From: Siphonodentalium dalli
Lineage: Eukaryota; Mollusca; Scaphopoda; Gadilida; Siphonodentaliidae
NCBI GenBank assembly: GCA_032622095.1
Contig: CP136069.1
Location: forward strand, 19,419,326 to 19,483,325
Length of the DNA: 64,000 bases
Direction of reading: 5' to 3'
The notes beneath the pieces are model-generated. The model saw nothing but the letters and a program-made list of their open reading frames with translations. It made no database searches and was not told the DNA's origin. Shown in pieces: positions 1 to 9,853 of this stretch; position 1 is the first letter of the stretch, and every line of letters starts with the position of its first letter. Both the position numbers and the translations under genes were made by a program.

Positions 1-1
1 A

Positions 2-550
2 AGAGCCGAAAACATTCCTCAGTACATCCAGGGGCTTGAAAAAGAGACCAAACGATGCCACCAACTGGCCCGGGAGTCGTTAAAGACAGCAACTGCGAAA
101 ATGAAACGGGACTATGATGTCACTATGCTAAAGCATAGTTACAAAGTAGGCGATCCCGTTTATTTGTTAGATACGGCAACCAAAAAGGGCCGAAACCGGA
201 AACTATCTCCTTTTTGGAAGGGGCCGGGAGTAGTGGGCGAAGTGTATACCCCTTACTTGTTCAAGGTCCTTTTCCGGAACTCAATAGTGGTGGCTAATCA
301 TGATCGGCTCAAAAAGTGCCATGACAAAACACATCCACCGTGGCTGGCCAAATGCCTGAACCTTTTTCTCACAACGGGGGAACTCTCTATGGTAAAGTCA
401 AACGGGATCTATTGCCTGTGCCGCAAAGGTCGACAGGGCCAATTCATGATCCAATGCGATTACTGCAAAGAGTGGTACCATGGGGGATGTGTAAACATTA
501 CGCCCGAAGAAGGGGAATCAATGGACGAATACCGGTGCCCACAATGCTAG
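2..550 (+). CDS. Ty3/gypsy-like integrase C-terminus with appended PHD finger (5' partial)
   Basis: The reading frame is open from base 2, so the 5' part of pol lies outside the window; the first ATG (101) is internal. The translated start (a helix with ARESLKTA, then KRDYDV) and the following KVGDPVYLLD, WKGPGVV and NHDRLKK motifs are the usual small-barrel C-terminal domain of Ty3/gypsy integrases, which binds DNA during insertion of the cDNA. About 407-547 encodes a C4HC3 PHD finger: YCLC, CDYC, HGGC and CPQC supply the eight zinc ligands. A Tyr before the first Cys, a Met in FMIQC and the Trp in EWYHG sit where H3K4me3-reading PHD fingers such as those of PHF8/KDM7 carry their aromatic cage. 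The stop is TAG at 548. The PHD occupies the place where chromoviruses carry a chromodomain, which suggests chromatin-guided integration (inference). The second ORF starts 23 bases later in another frame. Confidence 0.88.
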   Translation, partial: RAENIPQYIQGLEKETKRCHQLARESLKTATAKMKRDYDVTMLKHSYKVGDPVYLLDTATKKGRNRKLSPFWKGPGVVGEVYTPYLFKVLFRNSIVVANHDRLKKCHDKTHPPWLAKCLNLFLTTGELSMVKSNGIYCLCRKGRQGQFMIQCDYCKEWYHGGCVNITPEEGESMDEYRCPQC

Positions 551-556
551 AAGAGG

Positions 557-570
557 TTTTTATTTTTCAG
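557..570 (+). promoter_or_regulatory. Candidate 3' splice acceptor just before the TatD ORF
   Basis: A pyrimidine-rich run ending in TTTTTCAG (AG at 569-570) lies two bases before the ATG of the next ORF and directly after the integrase-PHD stop codon. The position matches a subgenomic acceptor, like that used for env in retroviruses. No donor can be seen because the 5' part of the element is outside the window, so splicing is an inference. Confidence 0.45.
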
Positions 571-572
571 AT

Positions 573-3167
573 ATGGCAGATTCAGACGCAATACTGTTGG
601 AATCCGACGATGAGCCGACAACCGGCCGGTTGGACATGGCGATGGATGTGGCACAGGACCTGCCTCCAGTTGACAACCGATTGGAGTGGGCAGTAAGCAC
701 GGGTAGGTTTCCAGATAATCCTACGATATCTCAAAGTGACCCTGAGCATGACAAAACCCCCTACCCCGTTTCAGGAGCCAGCGTGTCATCAATAACTGAT
801 GCAGTGTTGGCATCAACGCTGGAAAACAAATGCCCAGGGGGGTCGGTTTTGATGCGGTCTCAGGCCCCCAATGAGAACGCCACAATGGTTGGGCTCACCG
901 ACTGGTGTTCTTCCTGGGGGGGAGGTGATTTATTGGAATTATTCACCCCAGAATCTGATCTACAAGACATGCAAGTTGACCACCCAAATTCCAATCCACA
1001 CAGCTATAAAAATACCCCAGACCCCAAGCCTGATGGGGATGACATAACATATTCACCACAGGCCAGGGAAATAGATTCAGTTGAGGCTGTTTTGCAAGAT
1101 TTGGACAGACACATTGACCATCTGTCCCAAACTAAACCAACTGTTTCTGTTTCAGGGCAACACACACCCAAATCTACGGCATACTCAATGAGTCATTGTC
1201 CCATCACGTCCTGCCACCAACTGGCGAAAGGGCATGTGCGCAGTCACCTTCAGGGCAAACATCTTCCTCCCCACTGGTGGCAGCCGGATCGAGGACAAGG
1301 TCCGATCCCTAAAGTTTTCAGGGACCTGATTCGACAAGACCTTTTGAGATGTGCCACAAGTCTTTGCCCAGCACAGGGCACCGAGGGCAGGTCCGAACAC
1401 CAGCTGTTGCAGGACCTGTTGGCCAAATTAAATGAAACACCGGACCGGGCGGCGATACCGGAGTCTTTCCAACTGGGCACAGAGATGAGCAAAACGCTCT
1501 CTTTGTTTGCGGAAGATCTCGGGATCGAGGTCCGCGTAGGAGGGCACCAAATTGCACCTACAATAAATTCCATCGCAGGTTTAGCTCACTGGAAAGTTTT
1601 AGTGGCAATCCTAAACAAATTGTCCGCAACTGAGCGGGCCAGGATCGAGGATTCGGTTACCTCCTTGTGGCTGATACAGATGTATAAAGACCGTATGTTC
1701 AGAGATCAGCTTAGTAGGAAAGCAGTCGTAGAGGCTCGCGGGAAGGTTGTGAAAGGGATGGCCCCCAATGAGGCTCCCGACCCGATTATTGCGGCGGTAA
1801 TAATTCATAACGCTTTCATGTCGGAAGGGGAACGTGGTATCGAGGCCACAAAGAGCGCTCGGGCCACTATTCGACCTGTCAAGAGACAACGAGAGTCTGC
1901 AAAGAGCCATCGACCATCTGACCGCCCTGACAAGAGACGTCATCGCTCCGACAGCCGGAGGGAAAGGACGGCTAAGCAGTCGCGGTCGGACCGACCATCT
2001 GGAGAGCCGAAACAACAGCAGAAGCTGGCGGCCGCAGTCTGTCCACCTAACCCAGGCCGCAAACCATCGGCATCACAGAGTAGGCCATATAGTTCGGACG
2101 GACGAGGGCGACCCACAACAACTGTGGCCCCTAAACCTAGCCACGGCAAGGAACGCAACTTTTCAGCATCGCAAGGTAGACCAGAGCAGTCAAGGGAGCG
2201 AGGGCGACCAACAACTGGGGCACCTCAATCCCCAAGACACAGATACACCGGAAGGGATCATTCGAGCCGGGGAGAGCATACGACAACCGTGGCTCCTCAG
2301 TCTTATCCCATGCCGGTGATACATGATGGAATAGACAGCCATTTCCATCTGAATCGGATAAACAGTACCTTCAAGATCAAGGCCACACATCCATTGCAAG
2401 CTCTGGACCAGACCCGTCGCCGGGTCAAAGTGTCCCCTGTCGTCAATGTCATCGGAGGTGTGGCCGTTTATTGCGACCCGGAGGAATTCCCAGATCCGAG
2501 ATCTCTTCGGCATGATGGTTCTTGGAAGGTGGCCATTGGATGGCACCCCAAGAAAGCGGCACAGTGGAGTAGTAACCCGGCAGCCAGGGCTCGATTCACC
2601 AACTTGATCGGGCACCCGGAAGTCGCAGCCGTGGGAGAATTCGGCCTTGACCGGTCAAAACCCATGTCGAGGGACGAGCTGGTCAAGCAGGACGACTGTT
2701 TTGAAGAGCTCCTTAGGGCCACAACGGTTACCTCTAAGCCGCTCATCCTTCATGTTCGAGGGCCGGGTGCAGATCCATACAGTTTGGACGTGAGTTATAA
2801 CGCTCTAGCGAAAGTCATTGACCACACCACAAAGGGTCAGACTATCCACCTCCATTGTTTCACGGGCACAAAGTCCCTGGTGGAATCATGGTCAAGTGCC
2901 AGACCAAACACATATTTTGGTATTACGGGAGCCTGTGCACTGTTCGACAACCGACAGTGCACAGCTGTCAGAGCAATCCGCCCCGACCGCCTACTTTTGG
3001 AGTCGGACGCGCCCCATTTTGGCACCCCTCCAAGTCGACCTCACACGACACCAGCTGTCATCGGAGAAGTCGCCACGGTCCTGGCGAGCATTTTGGAAAC
3101 CACTCCAGAAGTGGTGCTGAGGAGGACAGTCCAAAATGCGCGGGATTGCTACGGCATCCGGAACTAG
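573..3167 (+). CDS. Retrotransposon-encoded TatD-like metallohydrolase with long N-terminal extension
   Basis: This is an 864-residue ORF in a different frame from the integrase. Residues about 584-862 form a TatD-family TIM-barrel: HFH at 590-592, GEFGLD with Glu689, HVRG with His727, HCFTG with His761 and ESDAPH with Asp812. Thus every metal ligand expected of a TatD nuclease is present, and the HCFTG/SDAPHF wording resembles animal TATDN2. TatD proteins are metal-dependent DNases or RNases; the activity here is inferred. The N-terminal 580 residues are not recognised. They are acidic at the start, contain a possible zinc finger (Cys209, Cys214, His225, His230), a helical stretch at 240-420, then a basic Arg/Ser-rich low-complexity linker from about 428 to 570. 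A polypurine tract follows 80 bases after the stop, so the ORF sits between pol and the 3' LTR, where env would be. There is no evident signal peptide or membrane segment, which argues against an envelope protein. The frame is intact, so the copy is probably young. Confidence 0.85.
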   Translation: MADSDAILLESDDEPTTGRLDMAMDVAQDLPPVDNRLEWAVSTGRFPDNPTISQSDPEHDKTPYPVSGASVSSITDAVLASTLENKCPGGSVLMRSQAPNENATMVGLTDWCSSWGGGDLLELFTPESDLQDMQVDHPNSNPHSYKNTPDPKPDGDDITYSPQAREIDSVEAVLQDLDRHIDHLSQTKPTVSVSGQHTPKSTAYSMSHCPITSCHQLAKGHVRSHLQGKHLPPHWWQPDRGQGPIPKVFRDLIRQDLLRCATSLCPAQGTEGRSEHQLLQDLLAKLNETPDRAAIPESFQLGTEMSKTLSLFAEDLGIEVRVGGHQIAPTINSIAGLAHWKVLVAILNKLSATERARIEDSVTSLWLIQMYKDRMFRDQLSRKAVVEARGKVVKGMAPNEAPDPIIAAVIIHNAFMSEGERGIEATKSARATIRPVKRQRESAKSHRPSDRPDKRRHRSDSRRERTAKQSRSDRPSGEPKQQQKLAAAVCPPNPGRKPSASQSRPYSSDGRGRPTTTVAPKPSHGKERNFSASQGRPEQSRERGRPTTGAPQSPRHRYTGRDHSSRGEHTTTVAPQSYPMPVIHDGIDSHFHLNRINSTFKIKATHPLQALDQTRRRVKVSPVVNVIGGVAVYCDPEEFPDPRSLRHDGSWKVAIGWHPKKAAQWSSNPAARARFTNLIGHPEVAAVGEFGLDRSKPMSRDELVKQDDCFEELLRATTVTSKPLILHVRGPGADPYSLDVSYNALAKVIDHTTKGQTIHLHCFTGTKSLVESWSSARPNTYFGITGACALFDNRQCTAVRAIRPDRLLLESDAPHFGTPPSRPHTTPAVIGEVATVLASILETTPEVVLRRTVQNARDCYGIRN

Positions 3168-3249
3168 CCGAGTGCTAGCCGGTCAGCCATGTACATATAT
3201 TCAATTTATCATTGGTTGTAAATCCATCCCCTCAGGAAGTTCTTCAAAA

Positions 3250-3262
3250 TTAAAAGAGGGGA
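3250..3262 (+). other. Polypurine tract (plus-strand primer)
   Basis: The purine run AAAAGAGGGGA lies directly before a TG-starting sequence and 80-90 bases after the TatD ORF stop. LTR elements use such a tract to prime plus-strand DNA synthesis at the edge of the 3' LTR. Its place marks the end of the internal region of the element. Confidence 0.6.
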
Positions 3263-3265
3263 TGG

Positions 3266-3486
3266 TGTTGTGTAAATAGTCATGTGCTTGTTAAGAGTGC
3301 CCAAGGGAGGTCACTCGTGACGCCAGTTCCGACTGGGAAACGCAAACCCGGAACCAGGAGCCAGGTCTAGGAAGCGCGGGAACTGACGTCACGGCAGACG
3401 ATTTCTAAATACAGACCACAGCGGCAGCTTGTTATTACTCTGAGCAAAAGTGATCAACTAGAAGTTAATAATGATCTGGATTCACA
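3266..3486 (+). repeat. Probable 3' LTR of the Ty3/gypsy-like element
   Basis: The segment starts with TGTTGTG after the polypurine tract and ends with ATTCACA, so it has TG...CA ends and a length near 220 bp, short but acceptable for this group. The right edge is a guess from the terminal CA. The 5' LTR and left target-site copy lie outside the window, so neither LTR identity nor a duplication can be checked. Confidence 0.45.
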
Positions 3487-5088
3487 GTTAGGTGAGTCTA
3501 GTTTACTTAACCATTGTGTAGACATTGTCTATAAGGTATAAAACACCCCTTTATACTTTATATATACTTTATAGAATCGAAAACGGCTGCACCGATCGAG
3601 ACCAAACTTCCCATCTAAGAGTAAAAACTCACGGGAATGGTCGTCGCGGCGTTTTTGGAGAAGCTCCGAGCACCCGTTCTCCACACCCAGTCACAAAAAT
3701 GACCGTCCTTGGCACTGTGGGGTTAATCGCGTTGATAGTTAAAGAGCGTTCGTATCCACAGTGGCGTTGATAAAGAGCGTATGCGTGTAGTGTGATTCTT
3801 ACGTCTGGGTCCAGACGTGAGCGTGACTGTATCCAGACATGAGCGTGTTGTGTGATTCTTACGTACTTAGGGCTTCATAGGAACGGGGGAGATTTTCATC
3901 GGGTCAGTTTTTCCGCCCGAGGTGATCTTCACCTTGAAACGGGTACCCACAAATGATATATATGTGTGTGTCCTTTATAGACTCGAACCGATTGAGCTCA
4001 AACTTGCTACCTAGGGGTACTTTTGTGCGGGAAGTGTCATGGATGGGTTAAATTGTCACCCCGACCTGACCTTGACCTTGAAAACGATCAATTCAAGGTC
4101 AAATCGGGTAAAACTGGCGGATTTCGAAGAAATTTTACACCTAGGTGCAGCATACGTGTCTCGGAAGCTGTTGCAATTGCCTTTTCGAACAAAGCCATGA
4201 GACGAACCACGCCAGTGGCGGGCTAACCTGCTAGTATAATATATAAGACAAGGCTAGACAATGTTCGGTTTCCAATTCCCTAAATTCGTTGCATTTCTCA
4301 CTCACCGAACCGATCAACTTTTGTATACTTTGAAGTGAGAAAATTGCTTCAAATCAAATCATTAACATGCACTCCACAGTTGGTGATTATCGGAATACAA
4401 TAGGGGAACACTCCGACGTTCGTACTCAGATTTCACCAATTTTCGTGCCTTGCTTGCCTGTACCAAGAAAATGACCAATTTGATTCTAGTATTTGTCGTT
4501 ATATATATTTATTACCCCATTTGTTATTCCTTTTCATAAAAATAAAATAAAACAAGCCGAAAATGATATGTTTAAAATGTCTTAAGCATGATATTGGGCT
4601 TATTGGCGATAAGTTGTTATTAGAGTACGTTATACTTGTGATAGTTACGCACACGGTATTAGCAAATGTGACTCTTTCACATTGGTCGATATGCACAATA
4701 TTTTTTTTTCAGACCGTCTTTTCGTAAACAAAGCCACGTGAATATCGACCAATCAGAAAGAGGGCATTATGTTGCCACGATTAATGCCAATGGTGAATCG
4801 TCCCATGTTTATTCTTAGATTAGAAAGATTTCTAACACTTGAACATATAAAACAGGTTTATATCGGCATTCTACATCACTTTACATGGTAAGGAGGGTTA
4901 AATATCACTTTTGGAAGTAGCACTAGCAATATACGCGACAATAGGCCTATACCGACCCGTTTATCCGACCAAAATCGGTGCAGTGAGTCAGAAAATCAAC
5001 GTTGACGGCGTTCGGCGCTATTCCGTACCGAATTAGTGGCCCTCCCCTGTGGTATGTAATTACTATGTATATGAGGTATATATATATA
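3487..5088. other. Intergenic stretch, no gene; diverged duplicated repeats
   Basis: No coding signal is convincing. Two diverged copies of one repeat can be aligned by eye, near 3555-3620 (CTTTATAGAATCGAAA... GACCAAACTTCCC) and 3970-4020 (CTTTATAGACTCGAACC... CTCAAACTTGCTACC). Short direct repeats of GTGTGATTCTTACGT occur at about 3790 and 3850. The rest is AT-rich single-copy-looking sequence. Confidence 0.5.
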
Positions 5089-5734
5089 GGTGACACTCCA
5101 CAGTTTCGAATTATCAGTAGGGGTAAATTTCTTAGAATAGAGTACCAGTGTTTTCTGTCACCATGGGTGTGGTATGTTTATTGAGAGAAGGTTAGTTATG
5201 AATTTGTGGATTTTTAGAGGATGTCTTTGAGTTTTGAAAAATATTGTTTCAGGTGACCTTGACCCCACCAGTATGAAGTAGTAGCGATTTCTGCGAAACA
5301 GTGGCTCCAGACACCAGCGTGACATTTTAGCACCTAAAATTTGTCATCTGCATGAAAAATATTTTTAAAAAACTTACAGTGGTGAGAAGTTTGAAATTTT
5401 TTGATATTTTTGTGAGGAAACAGTGTTCTTCCAGACAACATAGGCGGCTATACCATTGATCTTCTGGTTTTTGTGTCCCACGAGCCTGAAAATCGCTTAT
5501 TTTGGTCATTTTTGCATCAAAATTTCATTTTTCAGGCACACAATCAAGGGGCATAACTCTTGCTACCCCCATTAAAATGACAATTCTGTACCAAAATCTT
5601 TAAGCCTAGTATGTGCTCAACCCAGGTATATATACATTGTATATGTGTTGTGGGATCACATTTCTGTTATTTTTCATTGAATTGATGCCCCCTTATTTTT
5701 GCACCAATCCCTGCAGAAACTGTGGAGTGTCACC
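5089..5734. mobile_element. TIR element A1, complete 646-bp copy
   Basis: The unit starts with GGTGACACTCCACAGTTTC and ends with the exact reverse complement. It has no long ORF. It is nearly identical over 6589-7108 and 9246-9374 to the split copy A2, and more distantly similar to the B copies. Confidence 0.85.
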
Positions 5735-6588
5735 TTCAAGACCAGCAAATAGCACCATTTTCATCTGTCAACTTGACAAATATTGTTACTGAAAATCATT
5801 TTTTAGCAAACCTGTTCAGTTAGAAGGAACATTTTATGGTAGATACACCATTCTTCTATGCATATTCCAATACAGGTTGTCTTTAATCATATAAATTGGT
5901 GGGGATATGGAGTCTTGGAGCAGTGGGGGGGGGGGGGGGGGGGGGGGGTGGTGGTGGTTCATGTATATGGTTATTGGTGATTTTTCAGATGATGGGTACT
6001 TTTTCATGACATCATATGCTCCTTGAATCTTAGCTGAAAAGGCTGATATTGTGACATTACACAGTATACAACAAGATTAGATATTCAGTCTTTCTTATTC
6101 ACAAGTGTGAAATATAATAATACAGGTTTCCTTGGTCATATTTCACTTGACAACATATTGTTCATGTGATGTCATAACCTTGTAAAGCTTTCCCTTAATG
6201 CTAAATAAGACTTGGAATTTTTTAACCCATAGTTTTGGGAGAGTATTAAAGATAGTTGTTGTATGAAATATTATGTTTTATTTTGATATCTGAGGAAAAT
6301 ATGCATCTCATAATATATTTATACAACATTTTAGCATTTCAGACCTTTTTCAAGCTATAGATGATGGTTGAATATATCCATTTTTTCACTACGTCAAGCA
6401 TAACGTCATTGGGTTCTGAAAGACCCAAAAGGGGTGAAATCATGGGGGTGCATGTAAATCCCCACCCAATCTTGCTGCCTGTGATTGCAATAACGCATGG
6501 GGTGTAATATATCATTTTAAGCGGTATAATGCAGAGAATATGGAGGTGTGGTCCCTATTAAAGATTAATAAAATTGCATTTCCCTTAA
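5735..6588. repeat. Cargo segment S1 between A1 and A2
   Basis: This segment is non-coding, contains a G homopolymer (about 5929-5948) and ends in CCCTTAA before A2. It is highly similar to 7756-8590, which lies between two B elements. Its presence in both composites is what makes the arrangement look like a carried segment rather than chance neighbours. Confidence 0.75.
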
Positions 6589-7108
6589 GGTGACACTCCA
6601 CAGTTTCGAATTATCAGTAGGGGTAAATTTCTTAGAATAGAGTACCAGTGTTTTCTGTCACCATGGGTGTGGTATGTTTATTGAGAGAAGGTTAGTTATG
6701 AATTTGTGGATTTTTAGAGGATGTCTTTGAGTTTTGAAAAATATTGTTTCAGGTGACCTTGACCCCACCAGTATGAAGTAGTAGCGATTTCTGCGAAACA
6801 GTGGCTCCAGACACCAGCGTGACATTTTAGCACCTAAAATTTGTCATCTGCATGAAAAATATTTTTTAAAAACTTACAGTGGTGAGAAGTTTGAAATTTT
6901 TTGATATTTTTGTGAGGAAACAGTGTTCTTCCAGACAACATAGGCGGCTATACCATAGATCTTCTGGTTTTTGTGTCCCACGAGCCTGAAAATCGCTTAT
7001 TTTGGTCATTTTTGCATCAAAATTTCATTTTTCAGGCACACAATCAAGGGGCATAACTCTTGCTACCCCCATTAAAATGACAATTCTGTACCAAAATCTT
7101 TAAGCCTA

Positions 7109-9245
7109 GGTGACACTCCACAGTTTCGAATGATCAGTAGGGGTGATTTTATAGATATAAAGTGCTAGTGGTTTCTGGCACCATTAATGTGGTATGTATA
7201 TTAAGACAAGGTGGGATATCAATTTGTGTAATTTTAGAAGGTGTTCTCGACTGATGAAAAAATTAAGTGCAAGTGACCTTGACCCCACCCATAGACAGCA
7301 GTAGCGTTTTCTGCGAAACAGTGGCTCTAGATACTGGGTCAATTTTTTAGCACCCAAAATTTGTCATCTGCATTAAAAATTGATTTTCTGGAAAATTTAA
7401 CGGCGAAAGTTTGAAATTTTTTCACATTGATGTTGGAAGCCAGAGGCCTCTAAACCAACATAGGTGACCATGCTTGAAAAAATCTGGTATTCGTGCCTCT
7501 TGGGTATGAAAATGCAATATTTTGGTCATTTTTTGAATAAAAATCACATTTTCGATCAAAAGATCAAGGGCCATAACTCTTGATAGCCCATATATTATGG
7601 AAATTATGTATCAAATTCTGAATGCCTATTCTGTACTAATTTCAGGCATATATATATTGTCTATGTGGTTTGGGATCATAATCCAGATAAATTTCAATGA
7701 ATCTATGGGCCCCCTATTTCTGGGCCCATACCTGTTGAAACTGTGGAGTGTCACCTTAAAGACCAGCAAATAGCACCATTATCATCTGTCAACTTGACAT
7801 ATATTTACATTGAAAATCATTTTTAGCAAATCTGCTCAGTTAGAAAGAACATTTTATGTTAAATACACCATTCTTCTATGGATATTCCAATACAGGTGAC
7901 CTTTAGACATATAAATTGGTGGGGATATGGAGTCTTGGAGCAGTGGGGGGGGGGGGGGGTGGTTCATGTGTATTGTTATTGATGATTTTTTAGATGATGG
8001 GTACTTCTTCATGACATCATGCTCCTTGAATCTTAGCTGAAAAGGCTGACATTGACATTACACAGTATACTAAAAGATTAGATATTCAGTCTTTCTTATT
8101 CACAAGTGTGAAATATAATAATTCAGGTTTCCCTGGACATATTTCACTTGACAACATATTGTTCATGTGATGTCATAACCGTGTATAGCTTTCCCTTAAT
8201 GCTAAATAAGACTTGGAATTGTTTAACCCATGGTTTTGGGAGAGTATTAAAGATAGTAGTTGCATGAAATATTATGTTATATTTTGATATCTGAGGAAAA
8301 TATGCATCTCATAATATATTTTATACAACATTTTAGCATTTCAGACCTTTTTCAAGCTATAAATGATGGTTGAATATATACATTTTGTCACTACGTCAAG
8401 CATAACGTCACTGGGTTCTGAAAGACCCAAAAGAGGTGAAATCATGGGGGTGCATGTAAATCCCCACCCAATCTTGCTGCCTGTGATTGCAATAACGCAT
8501 GGGGTGTAATATATCATTTTAAGCGGTATAATGCAGAGAATATGGAGGTGTGGTCCCTATTAAAGATTAGTGAAATTGCATTCCCCTTAAGGTGACACTC
8601 CACAGTTTCGAATGATCAGTAGGGGTGATTTTATAGATATAAAGTGCTAGTGGTTTCTGGCACCATTAATGTGGTATGTATATTAAGACAAGGTGGGATA
8701 TCAATTTGTGTAATTTTAGAAGGTGTTCTCGACTGATGAAAAAATTAAGTGCAAGTGACCTTGACCCCACCCATAGACAGCAGTAGCGTTTTCTGCGAAA
8801 CAGTGGCTCTAGATACTGGGTCAATTTTTTAGCACCCAAAATTTGTCATCTGCATTAAAAATTGATTTTCTGGAAAATTTAACGGCGAAAGTTTGAAATT
8901 TTTTCACATTGATGTTGGAAGCCAGAGGCCTCTAAACCAACATAGGTGACCATGCTTGAAAAAATCTGGTATTCGTGCCTCTTGGGTATGAAAATGCAAT
9001 ATTTTGGTCATTTTTTGAATAAAAATCACATTTTCGATCAAAAGATCAAGGGCCATAACTCTTGATAGCCCATATATTATGGAAATTATGTATCAAATTC
9101 TGAATGCCTATTCTGTACTAATTTCAGGCATATATATATTGTCTATGTCACTATGTGGTTTGGGATCATAATCCAGATAAATTTCAATGAATCTATGGGC
9201 CCCCTATTTCTGGGCCCATACCTGTTGAAACTGTGGAGTGTCACC
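7109..9245. mobile_element. Nested composite element B1-S2-B2 inside A2
   Basis: B1 (7109-7755) and B2 (8591-9245) are near-identical direct copies with the same TIRs as A but a diverged interior. Between them S2 (7756-8590) matches S1. The whole block interrupts A2: AAGCCTA is followed by the block and then CTAGTATG, whereas intact A1 reads AAGCCTAGTATG. This gives a 3-bp target duplication, CTA (7106-7108 and 9246-9248). A 3-bp duplication would suit a Harbinger-like element, but this is weak evidence. B2 has a small extra duplication (CACTATGT) near 9148. Confidence 0.8.
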
Positions 9246-9374
9246 CTAGTATGTGCTCAACCCAGGTATATATACATTGTATATGTGTTGTGGGATCACA
9301 TTTCTGTTATTTTTCATTGAATTGATGCCCCCTTATTTTTGCACCAATCCCTGCAGAAACTGTGGAGTGTCACC

Positions 9375-9817
9375 TATATTTCAATATGTTTTTTCTACAA
9401 GTTCCCCGGGCCCAGTTCAACACTTTTCTTTACATTATATCAAAGACTTTTATTTTGAAGTTGAACATGAGTCTGAATACTGTCTCACTGTGAATAACGC
9501 GCTATCAAAGCTCCGTCAATTTGAGATATTTATAGCAGAAATAAACAGATAAATCTGTGATCAACCTTTGCAATCTTGCAGGGAAAATTGCTGCATGGAG
9601 GCCGCCATTTTTATTACAATACTACATGATATTTTTTTTTATAAAGAAATGTGTAAAATATATCACGAGATATAAATAATCTAAATAAAACCCTTAAATA
9701 AAATAAAATTCAAATGTTTTAGTATTACATAGACTGTGGCTAATCAAACAAAGAGGAGTTTTTATACAGTTTTAACTTCGAGATAATTATCAATTACTTT
9801 TGCATATTGTCGTAAAG
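9375..9817. other. Upstream region of EIF3G
   Basis: AT-rich sequence between the composite element and the start codon of EIF3G. No TATA box is evident at a sensible distance. The open frame ending at 9552 begins inside the transposon tail and has no recognisable protein features. Confidence 0.5.
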
Positions 9818-9825
9818 CCGGAAGT
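9818..9825 (+). promoter_or_regulatory. ETS/GABP-like motif in EIF3G promoter or 5' UTR
   Basis: CCGGAAGT, the consensus ETS-family site, lies 12 bases before the EIF3G ATG. Such sites are common near the start of TATA-less housekeeping genes. Its closeness to the ATG implies either a very short 5' UTR or a site within the transcript. Confidence 0.35.
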
Positions 9826-9836
9826 TGCAAATAATC

Positions 9837-9853
9837 ATGCCGTCGTTAGAAGA
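9837..9853 (+). CDS. EIF3G: EIF3G coding exon 1
   Basis: The ATG at 9837 begins MPSLEE. The donor is GTAAGT at 9854, splitting a Glu codon after two bases. The start is chosen because it is the first ATG in frame with the SWADQVE exon. Confidence 0.9.

Larger units (their letters stand above)
5089..9374. mobile_element. Composite element A1-S1-A2 with TIR-bounded ends, A2 interrupted
   Basis: Both outer units are about 646-bp elements whose ends are inverted copies of GGTGACACTCCACAGTTTC. A1 is 5089-5734 and is complete. A2 begins at 6589, breaks at 7108 and resumes at 9246-9374; its two parts join to match A1. Between A1 and A2 lies S1, an 850-bp segment with no ORF. The outer flanks read TATATATA on the left and TATATTTC on the right, so a TA or TATA target duplication is possible but low in complexity. 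No transposase is encoded, so the element is non-autonomous. The superfamily is uncertain. Confidence 0.8.

Noticed and set aside
1250-2615. Several minus-strand frames opposite the TatD ORF
   Set aside because: They are antisense shadows of a GC-richer real ORF and contain no motifs.
573-3167. Host TATDN2 gene
   Set aside because: A single uninterrupted exon directly between an integrase end and a polypurine tract fits a retrotransposon ORF better, though capture from a host gene is likely.
9253-9552. 99-residue frame before EIF3G
   Set aside because: It starts in the tail of a TIR element and has no recognisable protein feature.
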